DNA from: Verrucomicrobiota bacterium
Lineage (GTDB): Bacteria; Verrucomicrobiota; Verrucomicrobiia; Opitutales; Opitutaceae
Length of the DNA stretch: 28,211 bases
Assembly (NCBI GenBank): GCA_023433275.1
Contig: JAEZDN010000012.1
Location: 1-28,211, forward strand
Direction: 5' to 3'
The translations under genes and the position numbers were made by a program. Under the pieces are notes generated by a model that was not told the DNA's origin, searched no databases, and saw only the letters and a program-made list of their open reading frames with translations. Positions 8,354 through 16,399 of this stretch are shown one piece after another (within the stretch, counting starts at the first letter, position 1; each line of letters opens with the position of its first letter).

Positions 8354-9724
8354 ATGAACTCGCTTAACTTTTCGTCCCTCGCCCGCCGCGTCGCCGCGTT
8401 CGCCGCCTCCGCCACCGCGCTTCTTGCCGCCGATCCCGCCCGCCTCGGCGCCGACCTCACCCCGCTGGGCGGCGAGATGGCCGGCAACGCCGATGGCTCC
8501 ATCCCCGCCTGGACCGGCGGCCTCACCACCCCGCCCGCCGGCTACCAACCCGGCGACCACCATCCCGATCCGTTCGCGGACGAAACGCCGCTGTTCGTCA
8601 TTACCGCTGACAATGCCGCGCAGTACGCCGACAAGCTCACCGCCGGCCAGCAGGCCCTCCTCAAGGCCTACCCCACCTACAAGATTCCCGTCTACCGCTC
8701 GCACCGCACCGCTTCGAATCCCCAGCGGATCTATGACGCCACCAAACAATATGCCACCACGGCGGCCCTGACCGACGGCGGCAACGGCATCACCGGCTGC
8801 GTCATCGGCATCCCCTTTACGCAACCGACCTCCGGCGTCGAGGTGATCTGGAATCACCTGGTGCGCTACCGCGGCGTCGCCGCCCGTCGCTTGATCGGGC
8901 AGGCCGCCCCCCAGCGCGACGGCAGCTACAACCTCGTGCAATTCGACGACGAGTTCCTGTTCAACTACTGCCGCGACGACATTCCGCCCGAGCAGCTCGC
9001 CCGCGACCTCGCCAACGAGAATGTGCTGATTTACTTCAAGCAGGCCGTCACGGCCCCCGCCCGCCTCGCCGGCACCATCCTCGTCGTCCACGAGACCATG
9101 GACCAGGTGAAGGAAAAGCGCCGCGCCTGGGTCTACAACGCCGGCCAGCGCCGCGTCCGCCTTGCCCCTTCGGTCGAATACGACAACCCCGGCACCGCAT
9201 CCGACGGCATGCGCACGTCCGACCAGTTCGACATGTTCAACGGTGCCACCGACCGCTACGACTGGAAGCTCGTGGGCAAAAAGGAAATGATCGTGCCGTA
9301 CAACTCCTACAAGCTCCACAGCGAGCGCGTGAAGGCTGCCGACATCCTCAAGCCCCTTCACATCAATCAGGACCTGACCCGCTACGAACTCCATCGCGTG
9401 TGGGTCGTCGAGGGCACCCTGAGGTCCGGCATCAACCACGTCTATTCCCGCCGCACGTTCTACATCGACGAGGATAGCTGGCAGGCCCTGGCGGTCGACC
9501 AGTACGACGGCCGCGGCCAGCTGTGGCGCGCGTCCGAGGCCCACTGCATCAACTATTATGATGCCCAGGTCTTCTGGAGCACATTGGAAGTCCACACCGA
9601 CCTGCTCGCCGGCCGCTATCTCGCCATCGGCCTGGATAACGAGAACAAGATGTACGACTACACCCTCAAGCGCACCCCGCAGGACTACACCCCCGCCAAG
9701 CTCCGCCAGGAAGGCGTGCGCTGA
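8354..9724 (+). CDS. DUF1329-family periplasmic protein
   Basis: The product has 456 residues, with a signal peptide (LARRVAAFAASATALLAA). The mature start, LGADLTPLGGEMAGNADGSIPAWTGGL, is the standard opening of DUF1329 (PF07044) proteins. Further recognisable parts are YKIPVYRSHRTAS, GVEVIWNHLVRYRG, RRAWVYNAGQRRVRLAP, DRYDWKLVGKKEM and RYELHRVWVVEGTL. The family is thought to adopt a fold related to lipoprotein-carrier proteins (LolA/LolB), which suits binding of a lipid-like ligand in the periplasm. No lipobox Cys is seen. It lies 18 bases after the DUF1302 gene and is followed by a strong terminator, so these two genes form a transcription unit. Substrate unknown. Confidence 0.88.
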   Translation: MNSLNFSSLARRVAAFAASATALLAADPARLGADLTPLGGEMAGNADGSIPAWTGGLTTPPAGYQPGDHHPDPFADETPLFVITADNAAQYADKLTAGQQALLKAYPTYKIPVYRSHRTASNPQRIYDATKQYATTAALTDGGNGITGCVIGIPFTQPTSGVEVIWNHLVRYRGVAARRLIGQAAPQRDGSYNLVQFDDEFLFNYCRDDIPPEQLARDLANENVLIYFKQAVTAPARLAGTILVVHETMDQVKEKRRAWVYNAGQRRVRLAPSVEYDNPGTASDGMRTSDQFDMFNGATDRYDWKLVGKKEMIVPYNSYKLHSERVKAADILKPLHINQDLTRYELHRVWVVEGTLRSGINHVYSRRTFYIDEDSWQALAVDQYDGRGQLWRASEAHCINYYDAQVFWSTLEVHTDLLAGRYLAIGLDNENKMYDYTLKRTPQDYTPAKLRQEGVR

Positions 9725-9740
9725 GGCCCGGGCTTTCTCG

Positions 9741-9773
9741 ATCCGGCCGGACAATTTTCCGGCCGGATTTTTC
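9741..9773 (+). terminator. Rho-independent terminator after the DUF1329 gene
   Basis: A perfect 10-bp stem, ATCCGGCCGG pairing with CCGGCCGGAT, encloses ACAATTTT and runs into TTTTTC. It is 16 bases past the stop codon. It is the clearest terminator in the window. Confidence 0.9.
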
Positions 9774-9930
9774 ATTTCATGCGCCATGCTTGTTCTTGCC
9801 GGACGGAAAGCCCGCAACAACATCACGGAATGTCTCGCCAGTCCCAGGCCGCCACGCCGGTCTCTGGCCGTCCCCGATGGATCGGATCCACTCGGGAGCC
9901 GGGCCAACGTATACGGTTGAGGTAAAACCT

Positions 9931-11016
9931 ATGCTCCAAGCCGGTTTTCCGAACGAGCATCAAACCGTCCGCGCGGTGAGCGGATCCCACCTTCTTGGGG
10001 TCGGGCTGTGGGAGCGAGCTCGCTCGCGACTCCGTGCGGGATCTGTCGCGGACAGGCCCGCCCCCCCATCTCCGACTGAATGGCGGCTAATTTCATTCTT
10101 CTGCCTGATCCTGGCCGCGTCGCTCCCCTGCCTCCGCGCCGCCGAATCCTCCGAACCCGCGCCCCTCGTTGCGCACTCGCTCCTCCTCGACCTCGCCCGC
10201 GCCGGCTCCCGTCTCGTCGCGGTCGGCGACCGCGGCCACATCTTGTTGTCCGATGACGAGGCACGTACCTGGCGGCAGGTGATCGTGCCCACCCGGGCCA
10301 TGCTCACTGCCGTCACCTTCGGCACCGCCACTCACGGCTGGGCCGTCGGTCACGACGGCGTGATCCTCACCACTGCCGACGCCGGCGAATCGTGGTCGCG
10401 CCAGGATCCCGGCGACGATCTGGAAACGACCTGGCTCGACGTGTTTTTCAGCAGCGAGCGCTTCGGCCTCATCGTCGGCGCCTACGGACGGTGTGCCTAC
10501 ACCCTCGACGGAGGCAAGACGTGGCAACCCGCCGCCCCCCCACCCGAGGAACTGCACCTCAATCACATCGCGCCGACGTCGACCGACACCGTTTACGTCT
10601 CGGGGGAGGCCGGCACACTCCTCGCCTCCGACGATGCCCGCAAGGCGTGGCGAAAAATCGACGTGCCTTACGAGGGCTCGCTCTACGGCCTGCTGGTGCT
10701 GGGCGAGGAAAAGCTCCTCATTCACGGTCTTCGCGGCCGGGTCTACGTTTCCGAAGACGCCGGTGAATCCTGGTCCCAGCGGACAACCGCCGCGCCGGTG
10801 CTCATCATGGCCGGCCTCCGGCTCAGGTCCGGGGTCGTGGTCCTCGCCGGCCTTGGCGGGAACTTCCACGTCAGCCGCGATGACGGCGCGACCTTCGCCC
10901 TATGGCAACCGGCGGATTACCCCGGCGGCGTGAGCGCGCTGCTCGAGGCCACCGACGGCGCCCTGATCGCCGTCGGCGAAAGCGGCGCCGCGCGCCTGCA
11001 GCTGCCCCTGAAATGA
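9931..11016 (+). CDS. YCF48-like beta-propeller protein (start uncertain)
   Basis: The body carries repeated Asp-box-like motifs of the YCF48/BNR type: DEARTWRQV, DAGESWSRQ, DGGKTWQPA, DARKAWRKI, DAGESWSQR and DDGATFALW. Each pairs with a GxxGxIL-like strand (GDRGHILLS, GHDGVILTT, GEAGTLLAS), giving a six- or seven-bladed propeller. A hydrophobic export signal, LISFFCLILAASLPCLRA, is followed by AESSEPAPL. The nearest canonical in-frame starts are far upstream: ATG 9931 (with GAGGT eight bases before it) or GTG 9976. Either leaves about 40-55 extra residues before the signal peptide, and that stretch contains a REP-like palindrome. The real start may be non-canonical or damaged. The length from 9931 is 361 residues. 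YCF48-type proteins often accompany MMPL transporters, and one follows here. Confidence 0.8.
   Translation: MLQAGFPNEHQTVRAVSGSHLLGVGLWERARSRLRAGSVADRPAPPSPTEWRLISFFCLILAASLPCLRAAESSEPAPLVAHSLLLDLARAGSRLVAVGDRGHILLSDDEARTWRQVIVPTRAMLTAVTFGTATHGWAVGHDGVILTTADAGESWSRQDPGDDLETTWLDVFFSSERFGLIVGAYGRCAYTLDGGKTWQPAAPPPEELHLNHIAPTSTDTVYVSGEAGTLLASDDARKAWRKIDVPYEGSLYGLLVLGEEKLLIHGLRGRVYVSEDAGESWSQRTTAAPVLIMAGLRLRSGVVVLAGLGGNFHVSRDDGATFALWQPADYPGGVSALLEATDGALIAVGESGAARLQLPLK
10009..10033 (+). repeat. REP-like palindrome inside the 5' part of the YCF48-like reading frame
   Basis: The core GGAGCGAGCTCGCTCGCGAC has the arms GCGAG and CTCGC. It matches the REP-like family seen elsewhere in the window. It would encode WERARSRLR if translation began at 9931. 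Confidence 0.7.
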
Positions 11017-11183
11017 AAGCCCCGGTTCCATCTCCCACTCCCACCCTCCCGAGCCGCGCAAAGGATCCCAGCCGGCGTACATTCGCCCCTTTACCTGGCT
11101 TCTTTTCACGGTCGCTGACGGACAAGTCGGGTTTGCGGCCAGCAATTCCAGGCGGCGCCCACCGAAAATGGACACATCCCAAT

Positions 11184-11225
11184 CACCGTCATCCTGAGCA
11201 CCGCGAAGGATCCACGGGAAAGGAC
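11184..11225 (+). repeat. Half-copy of the CCGTCATCCTGAG repeat
   Basis: This copy reads ACCGTCATCCTGAGC, then GCGAAGGATCC and GGGAAAGGACGAA. It matches the left arm of the paired elements at 21902, 27651, 27833 and 28126, but the right arm (GGATGACGG) is missing. It lies in the 289-base gap between the YCF48-like and MMPL genes, which shows no gene. Confidence 0.8.
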
Positions 11226-11305
11226 GAATGCGCGCCTACCGCTTGGGCGCTTCGCCCAGCGCGGAACCCCACGGGCGCTTGTCTCATTCCGGCCAATTGC
11301 ACCCC

Positions 11306-13714
11306 ATGATCGCGCGCCTCGAGGAGCTGATCTTTCGCCACCGGGCGGCAACGCTCGCGGTCTTCGCCGCGGTCACACTCGTGCTGGGCTGGTTCGCCGC
11401 GAAAACCCGCGTGGATGCGAGTTTCGACAAGCAACTGCCCACCGGCCACGAGTACATCGACACGTTCAAGAAATACCGCACTCAGTTCGGCGGGGCCAAT
11501 CGCGTCGTGATCGCACTGATCGCCCGGAACGGTGACATCTTCACCCCGGAGTTCTTCCAAACCCTGAAGGCGGTCACCGACGAGGCCTATTACCTGCCCG
11601 GGGTCGACCGCGCGCAGGTCATGTCAATTTTCACCCCGAACGTCCGCTTCATCGAGGTGGTCGAGGAGGGGCTGGCCGGGGGCAATGTGATCCCGTCGGA
11701 TTTTTCGCCCACTCCCGCCGGCTTCGACAAGGTGCGCCAAAACATCGTCAAGTCGGGCCGCCTCGGCATGCTGGTGTCCAACGATTACACCGGCGCGGCC
11801 GTCATCGCCTCCCTGCAGGAGGTCGATCCGCAGACCGGTCGCACCCTCGACTACGCGGCGGTCGCGTCCGCCCTCGAGCGTAACATCCGCGCGAAATACC
11901 AGAGCGACGCGATCGAAGTACACATCATCGGGTTCGCCAAGGTCATCGGCGACATCACCGACGGCGCCAAGGGTGTCATCGTGTTCTTCGCCATCGCCCT
12001 CGTGATCTCGGCGGTCCTGCTCTACTACTTCTCGCAATCCCTGATGCTCACGGTGCTGCCGCTCCTCACCTCGTTCTGCGCCGTGGTCTGGCAGTTCGGC
12101 ATCCTGAATCTACTCGGCTTCGGCATCGATCCGCTCTCGATCCTCGTTCCCTTCCTCATCTTCGCCATCGCGCTCAGCCACGCGACGCAGATGCTCCGCT
12201 CCTTCCGCTACGAGTTCAACCTCGGCAAGGGCGAAGTCGCCGCAGCCCGCGCGTCCTTCAGCAATCTCTTTGTTCCCGGCTGCGTCGCCATTCTCACCGG
12301 CACCGTGGGCTTCAGCACCATCTACCTGGTGCACGTGCCCACGATTCAGGAACTGGCCATCACCGCCAGCCTCGGCGTTTTCCTCATCATCTTCACCGAT
12401 CGCTTCCTGCTGCCCGTCCTCGTCTCCTACACCCGCATGCCCCCGGGCTTTCGCAAGCGCGTGAACTTCCGCCGCTTTGCCCTCCGGCCCTGGTGGCGCA
12501 AGCTTGTCAACTTCACGACCGGGCCGCTCAGCTCCGTCGCCATCATCGTCGTGTCGCTGGCGCTGCTGGCCTTCGGCTGGGTGAAGTCCCACCAAGTCAA
12601 GATCGGCGACCTCCACGCGGGCGTCCCCGAACTCCGGCAGGACTCCCGCTACAACCGCGACAGCGCGGTCATCACGCGCGAATTCAGCATCGGGGTCGAC
12701 GTGATCACCGTCCTCGTCGAAACCATCCCCAACGGGGTCGTCGAGCACGACATCATGACACTGGTGGACCGCTTCGCCTGGCACATGCGCAACGTCGAGG
12801 GCGTGCAATCCACCGCTGCGCTCACCGACTACGCCCGCACCATCAACTCCGGTTGGAACGAGGGCAGTCTCAAGTGGCGCGTGATCCCGCGCAACCCCCA
12901 CGCGCTCGCCCAGGCAGTCTCGCCGGTCGAGACTTCCAGCGGATTCCTCAACAACGACGGCAGCGTGATCCCCGTGATGATCTACCTCCGCGACCACAAG
13001 GCCGAGACCATCCGCCGCGTCATCGCCGCCGTGAAGGATTTCCGCATCGAGGTGGAACGCGCCGGCTCCGGCGCGTTGCACGACTCGCGCAGCGATCCCA
13101 ACGCATCGGGGGCAACGCCCTCCACCCCTCGCGTCACCTTTGCCCTCGCGACCGGCAATGTCGGCGTGATGGCCGCCACCAACGAGGTCGTCGCCGCCGC
13201 CCAGACCCCCATGGTCCTCTGGGTCTACGCCGCCGTCATTCTCCTCTGCCTCGTCTCCTTCCGTTCCTGGCGCGGCGCCATCTGTGTCATCGTCCCGCTC
13301 GTCGTCGTCTCGTACCTCGGCTACGCCCTCAAGTTCTACCTCAACATCGGTCTCAAGACGTCCACCCTCCCGGTCATCGCCCTCGGCGTCGGCATCGGCG
13401 TGGATTACGGCATCTATCTTTTCTCGGCCATCCAGGAACGGCTCGCGGACGGCGACAGCTTTGAGGACGCGCTCTGTTTCGCTTTCGGCACCATGGGCAC
13501 ATCCGTGATGTTCACCGGCAGCGCGCTTGCCGTCGGCGTCGGCACCTGGGCGTTTTCCGCCCTGAAGTTCCAAGCCGACATGGGTATCCTGCTCAGCTTC
13601 CTCTTTTTCTTCAACATGCTCGGCGCGATGCTCCTGATGCCCGCCATCGGGCGCTGGCTGTTCCGCTCAAAGCTCGCCCACCGCATCCAACGCGACGAAG
13701 TCCCCGCCGGCTGA
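11306..13714 (+). CDS. MMPL/RND-family transporter
   Basis: The product has 802 residues in the usual two-half RND layout. There is an N-terminal membrane helix (about 12-30), a periplasmic loop (about 35-215), five or six helices (about 220-405), a linker, a second single helix (about 410-430), a second periplasmic loop (about 435-630) and a final helix bundle (about 632-790). The second half has GVGIGVDYGIYL near residue 698, the MMPL motif with the proton-relay Asp. The first half has FAIALSHATQM at the same place and lacks this Asp, so the two halves are unequal. Such hydrophobe/lipid exporters (HpnN- and MmpL-like) often sit with DUF1302, DUF1329 and YCF48-like proteins, as here. A longer frame begins at 11228, but MIARLEELIFRHR at 11306 is a typical start. 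The cargo cannot be read from sequence. Confidence 0.9.
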   Translation: MIARLEELIFRHRAATLAVFAAVTLVLGWFAAKTRVDASFDKQLPTGHEYIDTFKKYRTQFGGANRVVIALIARNGDIFTPEFFQTLKAVTDEAYYLPGVDRAQVMSIFTPNVRFIEVVEEGLAGGNVIPSDFSPTPAGFDKVRQNIVKSGRLGMLVSNDYTGAAVIASLQEVDPQTGRTLDYAAVASALERNIRAKYQSDAIEVHIIGFAKVIGDITDGAKGVIVFFAIALVISAVLLYYFSQSLMLTVLPLLTSFCAVVWQFGILNLLGFGIDPLSILVPFLIFAIALSHATQMLRSFRYEFNLGKGEVAAARASFSNLFVPGCVAILTGTVGFSTIYLVHVPTIQELAITASLGVFLIIFTDRFLLPVLVSYTRMPPGFRKRVNFRRFALRPWWRKLVNFTTGPLSSVAIIVVSLALLAFGWVKSHQVKIGDLHAGVPELRQDSRYNRDSAVITREFSIGVDVITVLVETIPNGVVEHDIMTLVDRFAWHMRNVEGVQSTAALTDYARTINSGWNEGSLKWRVIPRNPHALAQAVSPVETSSGFLNNDGSVIPVMIYLRDHKAETIRRVIAAVKDFRIEVERAGSGALHDSRSDPNASGATPSTPRVTFALATGNVGVMAATNEVVAAAQTPMVLWVYAAVILLCLVSFRSWRGAICVIVPLVVVSYLGYALKFYLNIGLKTSTLPVIALGVGIGVDYGIYLFSAIQERLADGDSFEDALCFAFGTMGTSVMFTGSALAVGVGTWAFSALKFQADMGILLSFLFFFNMLGAMLLMPAIGRWLFRSKLAHRIQRDEVPAG

Positions 13715-13737
13715 CGCGTCACCGCTGCGCAGCCGAT

Positions 13738-13813
13738 GTGCAGGAGCCTGCTTGCAGGCGATTCACGTCGTCCGTCGGCCTCCGCCTGATCGCCTGCAAG
13801 CAGGCGCCTGCAT
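13738..13813. repeat. Inverted pair of REP-like repeats
   Basis: A forward unit (13738-13764; CAGGAGCCTGCTTGCAGGCG core) faces a reverse unit (13788-13813). The two arms together could form a long hairpin. The 326-base gap between the MMPL and glycosyltransferase genes otherwise shows no gene. Confidence 0.8.
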
Positions 13814-14040
13814 CCGAGCCCTCCCCATCCGTCGACAGGCGCGGCGCGAAGGACCCGATGTGGCCCCATTTCCCTGCCGTTCTCCGGGCCCTTGCCCCGT
13901 GGGGGAAAACCCGGACCACCGACCCGGAGATTGCACGATCCTCAGGTCTGCACGGCCCTGTTAAACTCAGCGCACGGGCCGCGTTCCTGCGTTCATCGCT
14001 CCGACCCGGTCGGCTCCGCAATTCCACCTTAACCAACAAC

Positions 14041-15285
14041 ATGTCCGTCGCACCCACCTACCCACCTCTGTCTTTCCGCGCCGACTCGTCCGCCCCCGAA
14101 CTGACGCCCGCCGCCCCTCGGGTGCGCCCGCGTCTCGCCTCGGAGCGGCCCGCCGAATCCCTCCCCATCATCGCCTTCTGCCATCTGTCTTGGGACGGCG
14201 TCTGGCAACGCCCGCAACAACTGCTCTCGCGTCTGGCCGCGCGTCGGCCCGTGCTGTTCGTGGAAACCTATTGCAGCGATGTCGCCGCCGCACTCACTCG
14301 CGTCCAGTCGCCGCCGGGCCATCCGCAGGTCACCGTGCTCCAGATGCACCTGCCGCAATCCCGCTGGGCGGATGGCGCCTTCATCGATTGCGAGCGCCGG
14401 CGTCTGCTGCTGGAATTTCTCGCCCAGGCGCCCCTCTATGAGGATCCGGTGCTCTGGTTCAATGATCCCATGGCCGTCACCGCCTTCGCCGGACACTGCA
14501 ACGAGAGCGCCATCGTGTACGACTGCATGGACGAGCTTTCCCAATTCAAGGGCGCCCCGGCCCAGCTCCCGGAGCGCGAGCGCGACCTGTTGCGCCATGC
14601 CGATATTGTCTTCTGCGGCGGACGGAAAATGCGCGACAAGCGCCTGCCCCTGAATCCCAACAGCCACTTCTACGGCACCGGGGTGGATTGCGATCACTTC
14701 GGCCGGGCCCGCTCTCACGAAGTGGCGATCCCGCCGGACATCCTCGCGCTGAGCGGTCCGGTGCTCGGGTACTTTGGCGTGGTCGACGAGCGAATCGATT
14801 ACGAATTGCTCGCCCGCCTCGCGGATGCACTCCCCCGCTGCTCCGTCGCCATCGTCGGGCCAACCGCCAAGGTCGACCCCGACGCTTTCCCGCGGCGCGG
14901 CAACCTGCACTGGCTCGGTCGTCGCGACTACGCGGACCTGCCCGCGATCACCAAGCGTTTCTCCGCCTGCCTCATGCCCTTCGCCCTGAACGCGGCCACT
15001 GAATTCATCAATCCCACGAAGGCCCTCGAGTACATGGCCGCCGGCAAACCCGTCGTCTCCACCGCCATCGATGAGGTGCGCACCAACTTCAGCGCCGTGT
15101 GCCTCATCGCGCGCGACCACGACGAGTTCATCGCCCACTGCCGTCGCGCCGTGCAATATCCCGACCAAGACCGCATCGAGGCAGGCCTGGACCTCGCTTC
15201 CCGCAACACATGGGAACGCATCACCGCCGAAATGGACGCCCACATTGTGGTCGCCATCGGCAGCCGGAGGCGCGCCCATGTTTGA
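14041..15285 (+). CDS. GT-B glycosyltransferase (GT4-like)
   Basis: The product has 414 residues. After a Pro/Arg-rich leader (1-38) comes IIAFCHLSWDGVWQRPQQLLSRLA, the opening of a GT-B family often encoded next to UDP-galactopyranose mutase. Later parts include VYDCMDELSQF, GVDCDHFGRA, VLGYFGVVDERIDYELL, NLHWLGRRDYADLP and the nucleotide-sugar binding stretch NPTKALEYMAAGKPVVST with the E-x7-E-like region of GT4. It would transfer a sugar from an activated donor, probably at the cytoplasmic face. The start at 14041 is preceded by TTAACCAACAAC; an upstream extension would run through the REP pair and is rejected. It overlaps glf by 8 bases, so the two are translationally coupled and the donor or acceptor may involve galactofuranose (inference). 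Confidence 0.87.
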   Translation: MSVAPTYPPLSFRADSSAPELTPAAPRVRPRLASERPAESLPIIAFCHLSWDGVWQRPQQLLSRLAARRPVLFVETYCSDVAAALTRVQSPPGHPQVTVLQMHLPQSRWADGAFIDCERRRLLLEFLAQAPLYEDPVLWFNDPMAVTAFAGHCNESAIVYDCMDELSQFKGAPAQLPERERDLLRHADIVFCGGRKMRDKRLPLNPNSHFYGTGVDCDHFGRARSHEVAIPPDILALSGPVLGYFGVVDERIDYELLARLADALPRCSVAIVGPTAKVDPDAFPRRGNLHWLGRRDYADLPAITKRFSACLMPFALNAATEFINPTKALEYMAAGKPVVSTAIDEVRTNFSAVCLIARDHDEFIAHCRRAVQYPDQDRIEAGLDLASRNTWERITAEMDAHIVVAIGSRRRAHV

Positions 15286-16396
15286 TTACCTCATCGTCGG
15301 CGCCGGCTTCGCCGGCAGCGTGCTGGCCGAGCGCCTCGCCCGCGTCGCCAATCGCAAGGTTCTCCTCGTCGACCGTCGCCCCCACATCGGCGGCAACGCC
15401 TACGACTGCCATGACGAGCACGGCATCCTCATCCACAAGTACGGGCCGCACATCTTCCACACCAACTCGGCGGAGATCTTCAACTACCTCGGCCAGTTCA
15501 CCGCCTGGCGCCAGTACCAGCACCGCGTGCGCGCCTGCGTCGACGGCCGGCTCGTGCCGATTCCCATCAACCTCGACACGATCAACGAGCTCTACGGGCT
15601 GAACCTCAACCCCGACGGCATGAAGCAATACCTGGCCTCCGTGGCCGAGTCCCGCCCGGACATCACCACATCCGAAGACGTGGTCGTCTCCACCGTCGGC
15701 CGCGAGCTCTACGAGAAGTTCTTCCGCCACTACACCCGCAAGCAATGGGGCCTCGACCCGTCGGAACTCGACGCGCAGGTCACCGCGCGCGTTCCCGTCC
15801 GCTACAACCGCGACGACCGCTACTTCAGCGATCGCTTCCAGGCCATGCCCGCGCGCGGCTACACCCACATGTTCGGCAACATGCTGGATCACCCGAACAT
15901 CAAGATCCTGCTGAATTGCGACTACCGCGAGGTGCGCGAGGAGGTGAAGTGCGCCGAGGTCATCTACACCGGCCAGATCGACCAGTACTTCGACTACCGC
16001 TTCGGCAAGCTCCCGTACCGTTGCCTGGATTTCAAACACGAGACCCATCACCGCGAGGTCTTCCAGTCGGCGCCGGTCGTCAATTACCCGAACGAGTACG
16101 ACTACACCCGCGTGACCGAGTTCAAATACCTCACCGGCCAGCAACATCCCTCCACCAGCGTCGTGTACGAGTTCCCGACCGCCGAGGGCGACCCCTACTA
16201 CCCGATCCCCCGGCCCGCCAACGCCGCGCTCTACAAGCGCTACAAGCTGCTCGCCGATGAGACACCCAACGTGCACTTCGTCGGCCGGCTCGGCACCTAC
16301 CGGTACTACAACATGGATCAGGTCGTCGGCCAGGCCCTGACGCTGTTCGCCCGCCTCCAGGGCGCCGAGGCCACCCCGAAGCTGGCAGTCGCGTGA
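15278..16396 (+). CDS. glf: UDP-galactopyranose mutase
   Basis: The product has 372 residues, a normal length for this flavoenzyme, which interconverts UDP-galactopyranose and UDP-galactofuranose using reduced FAD. Visible motifs are the FAD Rossmann loop YLIVGAGFAGSVLAERLA, RRPHIGGNAYD, KYGPHIFHTN, RHYTRKQWG, RVPVRYNRDDRYF, LPYRCLDFKHE (active-site Arg), and the C-terminal FAD segment FVGRLGTYRYYNMDQVVGQAL. The start at 15278 has a good ribosome-binding site, CGGAGG, seven bases upstream. It overlaps the glycosyltransferase gene and lies 3 bases from the GH2 gene, so the three form an operon. It implies that the cell makes a galactofuranose-containing glycan. Confidence 0.96.
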   Translation: MFDYLIVGAGFAGSVLAERLARVANRKVLLVDRRPHIGGNAYDCHDEHGILIHKYGPHIFHTNSAEIFNYLGQFTAWRQYQHRVRACVDGRLVPIPINLDTINELYGLNLNPDGMKQYLASVAESRPDITTSEDVVVSTVGRELYEKFFRHYTRKQWGLDPSELDAQVTARVPVRYNRDDRYFSDRFQAMPARGYTHMFGNMLDHPNIKILLNCDYREVREEVKCAEVIYTGQIDQYFDYRFGKLPYRCLDFKHETHHREVFQSAPVVNYPNEYDYTRVTEFKYLTGQQHPSTSVVYEFPTAEGDPYYPIPRPANAALYKRYKLLADETPNVHFVGRLGTYRYYNMDQVVGQALTLFARLQGAEATPKLAVA

Positions 16397-16399
16397 CGC

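Noticed and set aside
6992..9907. A 971-codon open frame antisense to the DUF1302 and DUF1329 genes
   Set aside because: It is rich in Gly, Ala, Val and Asp without domains, spans the terminator, and mirrors two well-supported genes. High GC at third codon positions makes stop codons rare on the opposite strand.
12110..13573. Long antisense frame across the MMPL transporter
   Set aside because: Highly acidic and His/Gly-rich composition with no motif. It is a shadow of the transporter's codon bias.
13738..14040. Longer glycosyltransferase start upstream of 14041
   Set aside because: The extension would translate the inverted REP pair and has no similarity to the family.
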